A DNA stretch of 41,964 nt from Bradyrhizobium uaiense (GTDB lineage Bacteria > Pseudomonadota > Alphaproteobacteria > Rhizobiales > Xanthobacteraceae). Positions 7,863-15,785 of the stretch are shown piece after piece (position 1 is the first letter of the stretch; each line of letters opens with the position of its first letter). The notes beneath the pieces are model-generated. The model did not search any database. It was not told the DNA's origin and saw only the letters and a list, made by a program, of their open reading frames with translations. The position numbers and the translations under genes were made by a program. The stretch spans positions 1-41,964 of the forward strand of contig NZ_VKHP01000054.1 of NCBI RefSeq assembly GCF_010811875.1. The letters are read 5' to 3'.

Positions 7863-9080
7863 ATGGTTAACGCGCAGGCAACACGGACGTCGAGGCCGGA
7901 CTACGCGCCACCGCCGATCAACGGCGATTTTTATGGCATTGCCAACGTCCTGAACGAGACGGAGCGCGCGCTGCTGCGGCGCGTGCGCGAGTTCACCGAA
8001 GGCGTGGTGGCGCCGGTCATCGAGGAATTCTGGGGCCGCGACGAGTTTCCGTTCGCGATCATCCCGAAGATGGCCGAGATCGGCATCGGCGGCGTCGGCT
8101 ACCAGGGCTATGGCGCCGCCGGCGGCAGCTGGCTGCTGAACGGCTTCGTCGCGATGGAATTGGCGCGCGTGGATTCCTCGGTCGCGACCTTCTGGGGCGT
8201 ACATACCGGGCTTTCGGCGGGCTCGATCTATCTGTGCGGCGACGAAGCGCAGAAGCAACGCTGGCTGCCTGCGATGATGCGCTTCGAGAAGATCGGCTCG
8301 TTCGGTCTCACCGAGCCGCTGGTCGGCTCCGCGACGTCGGGCGGGATGCTGACCACCTGCCGACGCGAGGGCGACGTCTGGATTCTCAATGGACAAAAGA
8401 AGTGGATCGGTAATGCCACCTTCGCCGACATCAACGTGATCTGGGCGCGCGAGGAGACCTCGAACCAGGTCAAGGGCTTTGTCGTGACGAAGGACAATCC
8501 CGGCTTCTCGGTCGAGAAGATCAAGACCAAGATGGCGCTGCGCGTGGTGCAGAACGGCCTGATCACCCTGAAGGATTGCCGTGTTCCCGAGGCGGATCGT
8601 CTGCAGAACGCCAACACGTTCAAGGACACGGCCAAGGTGCTGCGCATGACCCGCACCGGCGTGGCGTGGTTCGCCGTGGGCTGCGCGATGGGCGCCTATG
8701 AGCATGCGCTGCGTTATGCGACCGAGCGGCGGCAGTTCGGCAAGCCGATCGGCGGCTTCCAGCTGGTGCAGGATCTCCTGGTCAGGATGCTCGGCAACGT
8801 CACTGCGACCCAGGCGATGATGCTACGGCTCGGCCAGATGCAGGACGAGGGCGTGATGCTGGACGAGCACGCTTCGCTGGCGAAGGCGTTCTGCACCGTC
8901 AAATGCCGCGAGAGCGTCGGCTATGCCCGCGAGCTGCTCGGCGGCAACGGCATCCTGCTCGAAAATCATATCGGCCGCTTCGTCGCGGACGCCGAGGCGA
9001 TCTATTCCTATGAGGGCACCCGCGAGATGAACACCCTGATCGTCGGCAAGTCGATCACGGGATTGAGCGCCTTCGTCTGA
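7863..9080 (+). CDS. Acyl-CoA dehydrogenase, glutaryl-CoA dehydrogenase-like
   Basis: This encodes 405 residues of an FAD-dependent acyl-CoA dehydrogenase. The catalytic base is E384 in YSYEGTREMNT, the position used by glutaryl-CoA dehydrogenases, and FGLTEPLVGS near residue 147 is the FAD/substrate loop. The Arg that binds the distal carboxylate in human glutaryl-CoA dehydrogenase (Arg94, in a DSGYRS stretch) is Ala108 here (DSSVAT), so a decarboxylating glutaryl-CoA reaction is unlikely. A monocarboxylic acyl-CoA substrate fits better. With the preceding phasin and the MaoC hydratase it would make enoyl-CoA, then (R)-3-hydroxyacyl-CoA, for PHA. The ATG at 7863 has AGGGAGG 7 bases upstream. 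Confidence 0.9.
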   Translation: MVNAQATRTSRPDYAPPPINGDFYGIANVLNETERALLRRVREFTEGVVAPVIEEFWGRDEFPFAIIPKMAEIGIGGVGYQGYGAAGGSWLLNGFVAMELARVDSSVATFWGVHTGLSAGSIYLCGDEAQKQRWLPAMMRFEKIGSFGLTEPLVGSATSGGMLTTCRREGDVWILNGQKKWIGNATFADINVIWAREETSNQVKGFVVTKDNPGFSVEKIKTKMALRVVQNGLITLKDCRVPEADRLQNANTFKDTAKVLRMTRTGVAWFAVGCAMGAYEHALRYATERRQFGKPIGGFQLVQDLLVRMLGNVTATQAMMLRLGQMQDEGVMLDEHASLAKAFCTVKCRESVGYARELLGGNGILLENHIGRFVADAEAIYSYEGTREMNTLIVGKSITGLSAFV

Positions 9081-9128
9081 TCAACGCAAACGCCAAGAGT
9101 TGCAGCAGGCTAACGACGGAGAAGCGGC

Positions 9129-10673
9129 ATGAACGGGGCGGAAAGTCTTTTGCGGACGCTGGTCGGATCGGGTGTCGAGGTCTGCTTCGGCAATCCCGGC
9201 ACGTCGGAAATGCACTTCGTGGCGGCGCTCGACCGGGTGGATGGTATGCGCACCGTGCTTGGCCTGTTCGAAGGCGCGGTGACCGGCATGGCCGACGGTT
9301 ATGGCCGCATGGCCGAGAAGCCGGCCGCAACGCTGCTGCATCTCGGGCCGGGGCTCGCAAACGGGCTCGCCAATCTCCACAACGCGCGCCGCGCCGCCAC
9401 GCCGCTCGTCAACATCGTCGGCGATCACGCGACCTATCACGCACAATATGATGCGCCGCTCGCCTCCGACGTCCACGGTTTCGCGCGGCCGGTCTCCGCC
9501 TGGGTGCATTCGTCGGCAAGCGCGCGCACGGTCGCCGCGGATGGCGCGCTCGCCGTGCAGGCGGCGCTGCAATATCCTGGCCAGATCGCGACCTTGATCC
9601 TGCCCGCCGACACCGCGTGGCTGGAGGCGGACCGTCCCGCGCCGGCCCTGCCCAAGCCGATGCCGGCGCAGGTTTCGACCGAGGCCATCGACCAGGCCGC
9701 AATCGCGCTCCGATCGGGAAAGAAGTCCGTGTTGCTGATCCGCGGCGCCGCGCTGAAGGAGCGCGGTCTCAATGCGGCCGGCCGGATCGCCGCAGCAATC
9801 GGCGCGCGGATCGCCTGCGACACCTTTGCGCCACGCTGCCAGCGCGGCGCCGGCCGTGCGCGGATCGAGCGCATTCCCTATTTCGCCGAGCAGATTGTCG
9901 AGTTCATGAGAGGAACGGAGCAGCTCATCCTGGTCGGCGCCAAGCCTCCGGTCAGCTTCTTCGCCTATCCGAACAAGCCGTCCTGGTGCACGCCGGAGGA
10001 TTGCCGGATTCTCTATCTGGCTCACGCGCATGAGGATGGTACGGCGGCCCTGGAGGCGCTCGCCGACACCTTGAAGGCCACCCATCAGCGGCTCGATACC
10101 GACACATTGAACAAGCCGGATATTCCGGCCGGGCCGCTCGATGCGCGCACGGCCGGGCAGGTCATCGCCCATTATCTTCCGGAGGGCGCGATCATCTCCG
10201 ACGAAGGCGCAACGGCAGGTGGCGGCGTCCATCGGTTCGCGGCTGCGATCGAGCCGCACGATCATCTGACCCTGACTGGAGGTGCGATCGGGCAGGGCAT
10301 CCCGCTCGCGACGGGAGCGGCGGTCGCGTGCCCGGACCGGAAGGTCGTCTGTCTGCACGGCGATGGCGGCGCGATGTATACGCTGCAGGCGTTGTGGACG
10401 CAGGCACGGGAGGCACTCGACGTCACCACGGTGGTGTTTGCCAATCGCTCCTACGCGATCCTCAATATCGAGCTCGGACGGGTCGGCGCCGGCGATCCCG
10501 GACCCAAGGCGTTTTCGATGCTCGACCTGCACAATCCCGAGCTCGATTGGGTCAAGCTGGGGTCCGGCATGGGCGTGGAGTCGACCCGCGCAACATCGGT
10601 GGAGGAATTCGCGAATCAGCTTGGCAGCGCGATGAAACATCGCGGTCCGCGTCTGATCGAGGTGGTCTTGTGA
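9129..10673 (+). CDS. Thiamine diphosphate-dependent enzyme, acetolactate synthase-like
   Basis: This encodes 514 residues with three regions: an N-terminal pyrimidine-binding domain with the activating glutamate E48 (GLFEGAVTGMADGYGR), a central domain, and a C-terminal pyrophosphate/metal domain with GDG at 411-413 and N439 (FANRSYAIL). The family includes acetolactate synthase, benzoylformate decarboxylase and oxalyl-CoA decarboxylase. The ALS subgroup with a missing small subunit is often annotated as acetolactate synthase large subunit but its reaction is rarely known. It is 48 bases after the acyl-CoA dehydrogenase and probably cotranscribed. The substrate is not deducible. It is shorter than true IlvB (about 570-590). 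Confidence 0.85.
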   Translation: MNGAESLLRTLVGSGVEVCFGNPGTSEMHFVAALDRVDGMRTVLGLFEGAVTGMADGYGRMAEKPAATLLHLGPGLANGLANLHNARRAATPLVNIVGDHATYHAQYDAPLASDVHGFARPVSAWVHSSASARTVAADGALAVQAALQYPGQIATLILPADTAWLEADRPAPALPKPMPAQVSTEAIDQAAIALRSGKKSVLLIRGAALKERGLNAAGRIAAAIGARIACDTFAPRCQRGAGRARIERIPYFAEQIVEFMRGTEQLILVGAKPPVSFFAYPNKPSWCTPEDCRILYLAHAHEDGTAALEALADTLKATHQRLDTDTLNKPDIPAGPLDARTAGQVIAHYLPEGAIISDEGATAGGGVHRFAAAIEPHDHLTLTGGAIGQGIPLATGAAVACPDRKVVCLHGDGGAMYTLQALWTQAREALDVTTVVFANRSYAILNIELGRVGAGDPGPKAFSMLDLHNPELDWVKLGSGMGVESTRATSVEEFANQLGSAMKHRGPRLIEVVL

Positions 10674-10729
10674 TGATCGCTGTCGTCTGAGGCCCGGGCA
10701 ACGTCACGCCGCCGAGCAAGGACGGTCCG

Positions 10730-11977
10730 TCATTCGGCCGGCGGCAGGCTGCCATGTCCGCTGCCATGTCCGGCTGCGGCGTTCGCCTGCGCGAGCATGC
10801 CGAGTGCGACGAGTGCCGCGGCAAAGCCCGCGGCAGCGCCGACGCCGAGTGCCCAGCGCGGGCCGAGATGATCGGCGACCCAGCCGACGATCGGTGCGCC
10901 GATCGGCGTACCACCCAGCGCAACGCCGAGCCGCAGTGCCATCACGCGTCCGCGCATCGCAGGCTCGGTCGAGAGCTGCATCAGCGCATTCGAGGTGTTC
11001 AGGATCGTCAGCGAGGCGATGCCGATCACGACGAGGGCGGCGGCAAACAGCCAGTAGTTCGGCGCCAGCGCAGCCAGCGTGCAGCCGACGCCGAAAATCG
11101 CGGAGCCCAGCATCAGCGCGACAAAGCGCGGCTGGTCGCGGGTCGCGGCCAGCAATGCTCCCGACATCGTTCCGATCGCCATCATCGATGACAACAAGCC
11201 AAAACCGCGCGCGTCGGTATGGAAGACGCCGACCGCCATGGTCGAGATGAAGATCGGAAAATTCAGCCCGAAGGTGCCGATCAGAAACAGCATGACCAGG
11301 GTCGCCCTGAGATCGGGGCGCGACCAGACATACTGAAATCCTTCCGTGATGCCGCCCCTGGTGCGGGGTGCGCGCGCATTCGGTCGGAGCTCGGATTTGC
11401 GCAGCAGGCTCAGCGACGTCAGCACCGCCATGAAGGACGCCCCGTTGAACAGGAACGCCCAGCCGGTGCCGACCGAGGCGATGAGCAGGCCGGCCATCGC
11501 GGGGCCGACCATGCGCGCGGCATTGAACGAGGTCGAGTTCAGCGCGATGGCGTTCGACAGGTCTCGATCGCCGACCAGCTCGGCCACGAAGGTCTGGCGG
11601 ACCGGAGCGTCAAGCGCAGCGCTGCAGCCGAAAAGAAATGCAAACACATAGACGTGCCAGAGCTGCACCAGCCCGGTAACGGTGAGAATGCCGAGGATGA
11701 GCGACAGCGTGCCCATCGTCGCCTGCGTCGCCATCAGGAGCCGCCGTTGGTTGAAGCGATCGGCGGCGAGGCCGGACCAGGGCATCAGCAGCAGCTGTGG
11801 GCCGAACTGCAGCGCCATCACGATGCCGACGGCGGAGGCGCTGTGGTTGGTGAGCTGGGTGAGAACCAGCCAGTCCTGCGCCGCGCGCTGCATCCAGGTG
11901 CCGATGTTGGACACCAGCGCGCCGGCTGCCCAGACCCGGTAGTTGAAGCTCGCCAGCGATCGAAAGATGCGTCTCAT
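10730..11977 (-). CDS. MFS transporter (EntS-like, MFS_3 family)
   Basis: This 415-residue integral membrane protein has about 12 hydrophobic segments. The N-terminus (FRSLASFNYRVWAAGALVS) and the loop SGLAADRFNQRRLLM are typical of the MFS_3/EntS group of exporters. The conserved acidic/basic loop between helices 2 and 3 supports proton-coupled transport. It is the last gene of a minus-strand operon and its start overlaps the small membrane protein upstream by 4 bases. With a MarR-type regulator at the head of the operon, drug or small-molecule efflux is the likely role. The C-terminal tail is His/Gly rich (GHGSGHGS). Confidence 0.88.
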   Translation of the reverse strand: MRRIFRSLASFNYRVWAAGALVSNIGTWMQRAAQDWLVLTQLTNHSASAVGIVMALQFGPQLLLMPWSGLAADRFNQRRLLMATQATMGTLSLILGILTVTGLVQLWHVYVFAFLFGCSAALDAPVRQTFVAELVGDRDLSNAIALNSTSFNAARMVGPAMAGLLIASVGTGWAFLFNGASFMAVLTSLSLLRKSELRPNARAPRTRGGITEGFQYVWSRPDLRATLVMLFLIGTFGLNFPIFISTMAVGVFHTDARGFGLLSSMMAIGTMSGALLAATRDQPRFVALMLGSAIFGVGCTLAALAPNYWLFAAALVVIGIASLTILNTSNALMQLSTEPAMRGRVMALRLGVALGGTPIGAPIVGWVADHLGPRWALGVGAAAGFAAALVALGMLAQANAAAGHGSGHGSLPPAE

Positions 11978-12303
11978 GTTCGCTGAGGATCATTGCCGCC
12001 GTGAAACCGTCCGAACCGCCGCGCCAGGAACAGGCCGATCAGGAGACCGCCGAGGCCGAGTGCGGCGACGTCGCTGGTGGTTCGGAGGCCGAAGTCGCCG
12101 ACGCGGCAGACCAGCAGATATCCGACGGCGAGGTTGAAGAAGCCCCACACGATGTTGACGGTCGATGACGACAGGCCTTCGCCCGGCGGCTTTGCGAACG
12201 GGCTCTGGAACGCTTTGCCCATCATGCCGGCGACGACGTGGGGGATCGCGTTGGTGAGGAACGCGCCGCCGAAAAAGTAGGCGACGAGGTCATGCCAGTT
12301 CAT
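11974..12303 (-). CDS. Small membrane protein of unknown function
   Basis: This encodes 109 residues from the ATG complementary to 12301-12303, preceded by AAAGGA. The frame is open to 12411 but those codons shadow the isochorismatase-like gene. The protein has about three hydrophobic segments: near residues 5-25, 50-70 and 78-98. The start MNWHDLVAYFFGGAFLTN and the loop of Pro, Ser and Thr between helices 1 and 2 resemble small uncharacterised inner-membrane proteins of rhizobia. It overlaps both neighbours (14 bases upstream, 4 downstream), so it is translated as part of the MarR-regulated operon and may assist the MFS exporter. That role is inference. Confidence 0.75.
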   Translation of the reverse strand: MNWHDLVAYFFGGAFLTNAIPHVVAGMMGKAFQSPFAKPPGEGLSSSTVNIVWGFFNLAVGYLLVCRVGDFGLRTTSDVAALGLGGLLIGLFLARRFGRFHGGNDPQRT

Positions 12304-12865
12304 GGGCGTTGGTCCTTTCAAGGAGATTGATGATCGCTTGCGTCGAGCCGGTTTCGCCGAGCCGCGGGAATACGTGTTCGATGCTGTAGTCATGGGCGTT
12401 CGGCCGCGCATCGGTCATGGCGTCGATCGCGAGCGTGACGTTGAAACCGGCCTCATAGGCCTGCCTTGCGGTTGATTCGACGCCGGTGCCGGTGGCAACG
12501 CCGGCGATCACGACATGGGTGACACCGCGGGCGCGCAGCCGGGTCTCGAGATCGGTGCTGGCGAACGCGCCCCATGTCCGCTTGGTGACGACGATGTCGC
12601 TCGCTTGCCGGTCGAGCTCCGGGATCAGCTCGGTCCAGCCATCGGGAAATGCGCCGCCGGGGCGCGGGCGCTCGGTTCGTCCGGGCGCTGTGCCGTCGAC
12701 ATTGACCAGCGCGATCGGCAGTCGGCGTTGCCGAAACGCTGTGATGAGGTCGCAGGCGCGCGCCACGACGTCGGCGAACGGATGGATGAAGGGCGCGCCG
12801 ACGAGGCCTGATTGCAGATCGACGACAATGAGGGCGGTGATCGGATCGAGCGTCGTCAGGGCCAT
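12290..12865 (-). CDS. Isochorismatase-like hydrolase lacking the catalytic Cys
   Basis: This encodes 191 residues with the isochorismatase/nicotinamidase Rossmann-like fold. The triad Asp is D16 (VVDLQ) and the Lys is K95 (VTKRTWGAF). The position of the nucleophilic Cys in the GVATxxC motif is Gly128 (GVATGTGVESTA). A related subfamily has the same GVESTAR form, so the substitution is probably ancestral and not an error; such proteins either lack the thiol chemistry or, like isochorismatase itself, act without the Cys. The gene is 47 bases downstream of a marR gene and overlaps the next gene by 14 bases. The substrate is unknown. Confidence 0.85.
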   Translation of the reverse strand: MALTTLDPITALIVVDLQSGLVGAPFIHPFADVVARACDLITAFRQRRLPIALVNVDGTAPGRTERPRPGGAFPDGWTELIPELDRQASDIVVTKRTWGAFASTDLETRLRARGVTHVVIAGVATGTGVESTARQAYEAGFNVTLAIDAMTDARPNAHDYSIEHVFPRLGETGSTQAIINLLERTNAHELA

Positions 12866-12912
12866 GATCGTTTCCTTTCAGCCGATGTTTCTCGCGATCG
12901 GCGCGGCGGGCA

Positions 12913-13365
12913 TCAATCCTCGACCAGCCGCTTCAGGAGGCCGACGGCGGCGGCGAGTTCGTCCTGCTCCCGCGCCGACAGCCGCGTGGCGATGGTGCGC
13001 GACAGCCAGTCCTGCCGCGCGGCGCGGCCGGTGCGCAGCCGCTCGCGGCAGGTCTCGGTGAGCGACATGATGGTCTGCCGGCCGTCGTCCGGATCGGGCG
13101 CGCCGCGGACCAGGCCCGCGGCCTCGAGCGCCGATATCGCCGAGCTCATCGACTGCGGACGCATCCCCTCCGACCGCGCCAGGCTGGACACGGTCGCGGG
13201 GCCGCCCTTCTCGAGACGCAGCAGCACCGCGACCTGGGACGGCGGCAGGTCCTCACGCTGGCCTTGCTCGCGCAGCCGACGCTTCAGCTTTCCAATCAGC
13301 AGGCGGAGGTCTTCGGCGAGCGCGGAGGTGCGCGCCGAGCCGGTACGGGCCGGTGAATTGTTCAT
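12913..13365 (-). CDS. MarR-family transcriptional regulator
   Basis: This 150-residue winged-helix dimer of MarR type includes the recognition helix region EGMRPQSMSSAISALEAAGL and the beta-wing DPDDGRQTIMSLTE, the classic MarR signature. It heads a four-gene minus-strand set (MarR, isochorismatase-like, membrane protein, MFS exporter), so it probably represses its own operon and is released by a small aromatic or lipophilic ligand. An imperfect palindrome 21 bases upstream of its start (13387-13412) is a candidate operator. The ATG is at the complement of 13363-13365. Confidence 0.9.
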   Translation of the reverse strand: MNNSPARTGSARTSALAEDLRLLIGKLKRRLREQGQREDLPPSQVAVLLRLEKGGPATVSSLARSEGMRPQSMSSAISALEAAGLVRGAPDPDDGRQTIMSLTETCRERLRTGRAARQDWLSRTIATRLSAREQDELAAAVGLLKRLVED

Positions 13366-13386
13366 GCCGGTGAGAATGGCATATAT

Positions 13387-13412
13387 GAAGGTAAACTGTA
13401 AAGATTATCTTC
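13387..13412. promoter_or_regulatory. Candidate MarR operator
   Basis: The arms GAAGGTAA and TTATCTTC are inverted copies with one mismatch, separated by 10 bases, in an AT-rich pocket just upstream of the marR-type gene. Size, symmetry and position suit a MarR dimer site for autorepression. This is inferred from symmetry only. Confidence 0.4.
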
Positions 13413-13600
13413 GCAGCCTTCCTTCAGATCCACGTGATCGCCGGCGTGGCGGCGCATCGCCAACCACCAGAAAGCCGCGACAAAGCTGGGCCGGATCGCT
13501 GGATGGGTATGGTGAGGATCAGGGGTGCGCAGGCGTTGAGCCGATCCGACGGCTCGGTGCGGATATGAAGCGCTGAGCAGGGAGCCGGGGAACCGTTGCG

Positions 13601-13888
13601 TTACCAGATGACGCGTGCGCAAATCAGTGCGAGCGGCACGACAGCAAGACCAATCGGAACCCATTTGCGCATGTCAGCGGGATCGCGGGAATACCGGAAT
13701 ATCTGGATGCAAATGAAGAAGCAGACGGCGGCGCCGATCAGGATGCGGAACAGGTCAGCGGGGGTGTCGTACAAAGTCGCAAAGCTCTCATTCTGGGGCA
13801 TAGCCACCCGGGCCGTTGTCACCACCACGACCAGTAGAAAGAGCGTCCTTAGAACGAGACCGAGAAACCGCATATGCGTGCCAGCCAT
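13601..13888 (-). CDS. Small membrane protein of unknown function
   Basis: This encodes 95 residues from the ATG complementary to 13886-13888. Other starts in frame are a GTG at 13915 and an ATG at 13873, and no ribosome binding site settles the choice. Three hydrophobic stretches are visible: residues about 8-24 (LGLVLRTLFLLVVVVTTA), 48-62 (ILIGAAVCFFICI) and 80-94. The short loop RYSRDPADMRKW between the last two is basic, suggesting it faces the cytoplasm. No family is recognised. It stands alone and diverges from the secreted protein gene at 14002. Confidence 0.6.
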   Translation of the reverse strand: MAGTHMRFLGLVLRTLFLLVVVVTTARVAMPQNESFATLYDTPADLFRILIGAAVCFFICIQIFRYSRDPADMRKWVPIGLAVVPLALICARVIW

Positions 13889-14001
13889 CACTCTGTCCGA
13901 GTCGATATATAGCACGAATCTGAAGATAAAATAAGCATCTGCACAACTTTGTGCGGTGCGGCGGCCTTATGACAACCCGCTCATTCAAAGGGCAAGCTGC
14001 A

Positions 14002-14301
14002 ATGAAATTCGGCACGCTCTCCGTGGTCATCCTGGGATTGACCGTTCTCTCGGGCGCCGCAGCCTCCGCGGCATCCCCAGCGCGTTGCCGCGCCGAGGTG
14101 CTGCGATCCGAGGAGCTTCCCTATGCTCCGATCGGCTCCTGGCTGCACAAGTCCACCGTTCGGATCACCTATCCGGACGGCCAAACCGTCGATTCGACGT
14201 TTGCCAGGAGTGCGCCGTGGCAGGCTACGCTCCGCCGTGGCGATCGTTTCCGGTTCGACTGCGAGCGGCTGCGCGATGCGTGGCCCATCGCTCCGCAATA
14301 G
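14002..14301 (+). CDS. Small secreted protein of unknown function
   Basis: This encodes 99 residues from the ATG at 14002, preceded by AAAGGG. The frame is open upstream to 13951, but the chosen start gives a classic signal peptide (MKFGTLSVVILGLTVLSG, cleavage near SAAS at residue ~25). The mature part has two Cys (ARCRAE and FDCERL) likely to pair in the periplasm, and a beta-strand-like pattern (TVRITYPDGQTVDSTFA). No named family is recognised. The next small gene begins 12 bases after its stop and is probably cotranscribed. Confidence 0.65.
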   Translation: MKFGTLSVVILGLTVLSGAAASAASPARCRAEVLRSEELPYAPIGSWLHKSTVRITYPDGQTVDSTFARSAPWQATLRRGDRFRFDCERLRDAWPIAPQ

Positions 14302-14313
14302 GGGGATACGGTC

Positions 14314-14622
14314 ATGATTGATCTGATCATCGGCGTTGCCCAGATTGCGCTCGCGCTGGGCAGTCCCGCCGGCCCTGCCGCCGATCGCGCTTGGCGGCCG
14401 TCGGTTGTCCGGATCAGGATGGTCTGCGATCAGGACTGCAACTGTCACCGAACGCGATATCACGAGCGCCGGCCGATGCCTGCGGGGCGCGACGATCTCG
14501 CCTGTCGCACTCCAAGCGGCCGCTACATCGGCCAATACAATGGCCATTACCGCAAGGGGCCGGCGACAGGCGTCGGCTTTGACGACAAGGCCCCCGTCCG
14601 TGAATTCCCATTTCCGTTCTGA
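14314..14622 (+). CDS. Small Cys/Arg-rich protein, probably secreted
   Basis: This encodes 102 residues. The N-terminus is a hydrophobic helix (MIDLIIGVAQIALALGSPAG) that may act as a signal peptide or anchor despite lacking an early basic residue. The rest is rich in Arg and Pro with a tight cysteine cluster (VCDQDCNCH) and a Gly/Tyr-rich patch (GRYIGQYNGHYRKG). GGGGGATA upstream can serve as the ribosome binding site. Similar short secreted proteins are common and uncharacterised in bradyrhizobia. A long antisense frame overlaps it, so the strand choice rests on the export signal and the spacing to the gene before it. Confidence 0.5.
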   Translation: MIDLIIGVAQIALALGSPAGPAADRAWRPSVVRIRMVCDQDCNCHRTRYHERRPMPAGRDDLACRTPSGRYIGQYNGHYRKGPATGVGFDDKAPVREFPFPF

Positions 14623-14800
14623 CCGGTCTGCCTGCTTCGACGAGCCTCGGCCGCGCTCCAAAATTCTGAACGGCGCCTGAACTCGATTCCGGATCGCATC
14701 ACATTAGATTTGGTTGTCTTGGTGCGCGCGTTTGTCGATGACTGTGTTTGCGCTCACGACGTGGCGTCTCGTCCCCGCGGTGGCTCGCAGAGTTCTTTCC

Positions 14801-15754
14801 ATGAAGCTTGATATCCGACTTGCGACGATCTGCGGATCGATCGCCTTCGCTTGCCTCGCGCAGCCCGCATCGGCCCGGACGTGCGAGGCGCCACCGGCGC
14901 TGACGTCGGTCGATCCGCCCGGCTTCTATCAGAATGCCAGCGGCTACGCGGAGGCCATCAAGCCGCTCCATGCGTTCATTGCGCAGGTCAACAAGGCGGC
15001 CGATGAGCGCGATCCGGACTGCGTCATGGACTTGCTCGCCGGCTGGGCCAGGGGAAATGCGCTGCTGACGATCGGCGCCAACTATCAGGGCGATTTCGAA
15101 CGCTCCTGGGCCGGGACCGATTTCGCGCTGGCGTTGCTGCGCTTCCCCGCAGCGTCCACCAAAGCGGATCACCGCTTCCAGCAAATCAAGCCATGGCTGA
15201 TCCGGATCGCTGAGGAGACGCGCGATGCCGATCGCATCAACCACCTCGGCAACAACCTGGTCTACTGGGCCGGGCTCGATCTGATGTCGATCGGCACCCT
15301 GACCGATCGCGATGATCTGGTCGAAGCCGGCCTCTCCTGGGCGCGTCAGGGCATCAGGGACATCGGGGCGCACGGCGAACTGGAACGCGAATTGAAGCGT
15401 GGCGAGCGCGCGCTGCACTACCACAATTTTGCGCTCACCCCGCTGGTGTTCTGCGCCGAACTCGCAAGCCGCCGGAAGATCGATCTCTATGCGGAGAATA
15501 ACGGAGCGATCCATCGGCTCGCCGCCGTGATCGTTCGCGCCGTCAAGGATGAGCGGAGCTTCAGCGCTCTCTCGCAAGTGCCGCAGCAGCTCTTCCCCTG
15601 GACCTTCCAGGGCGACCTTGCCTGGATGGAGCCATACTACGCCCGGTTTCATGATCCGGATTTGTTGCCGCTTCTTCGCGCGAGACGGCCTTTGAACAAT
15701 CCGCGGCTTGGCGGCAACGTGACGGCGGCCTGGGGCGCGCCGCTGCCGGACTGA
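14801..15754 (+). CDS. PL5 alginate-lyase-like secreted protein
   Basis: This encodes 317 residues from the ATG at 14801, which gives a signal peptide cleaved near PASA (residue 25). It has the alpha/alpha-toroid alginate lyase pattern: NNLVYW at 151-156 and RGERALHYHNFALTPL at 200-215. The family's active site (Asn191, His192, Arg239, Tyr246 in Sphingomonas A1-III) maps onto N152, L153, R200 and Y207 with identical spacing of 47 and 7 residues. The catalytic His is therefore replaced by Leu. The protein probably acts in the periplasm on an acidic polysaccharide, or only binds it. No alginate biosynthesis genes are nearby. Confidence 0.8.
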   Translation: MKLDIRLATICGSIAFACLAQPASARTCEAPPALTSVDPPGFYQNASGYAEAIKPLHAFIAQVNKAADERDPDCVMDLLAGWARGNALLTIGANYQGDFERSWAGTDFALALLRFPAASTKADHRFQQIKPWLIRIAEETRDADRINHLGNNLVYWAGLDLMSIGTLTDRDDLVEAGLSWARQGIRDIGAHGELERELKRGERALHYHNFALTPLVFCAELASRRKIDLYAENNGAIHRLAAVIVRAVKDERSFSALSQVPQQLFPWTFQGDLAWMEPYYARFHDPDLLPLLRARRPLNNPRLGGNVTAAWGAPLPD

Positions 15755-15785
15755 CCATCGGGCCGGGGTGCCCGACGACATGCGC

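Noticed and set aside
13362..13664. Minus-strand frame of 100 codons upstream of marR
   Set aside because: No ribosome binding site, no hydrophobic or conserved pattern, and it overlaps the candidate operator.
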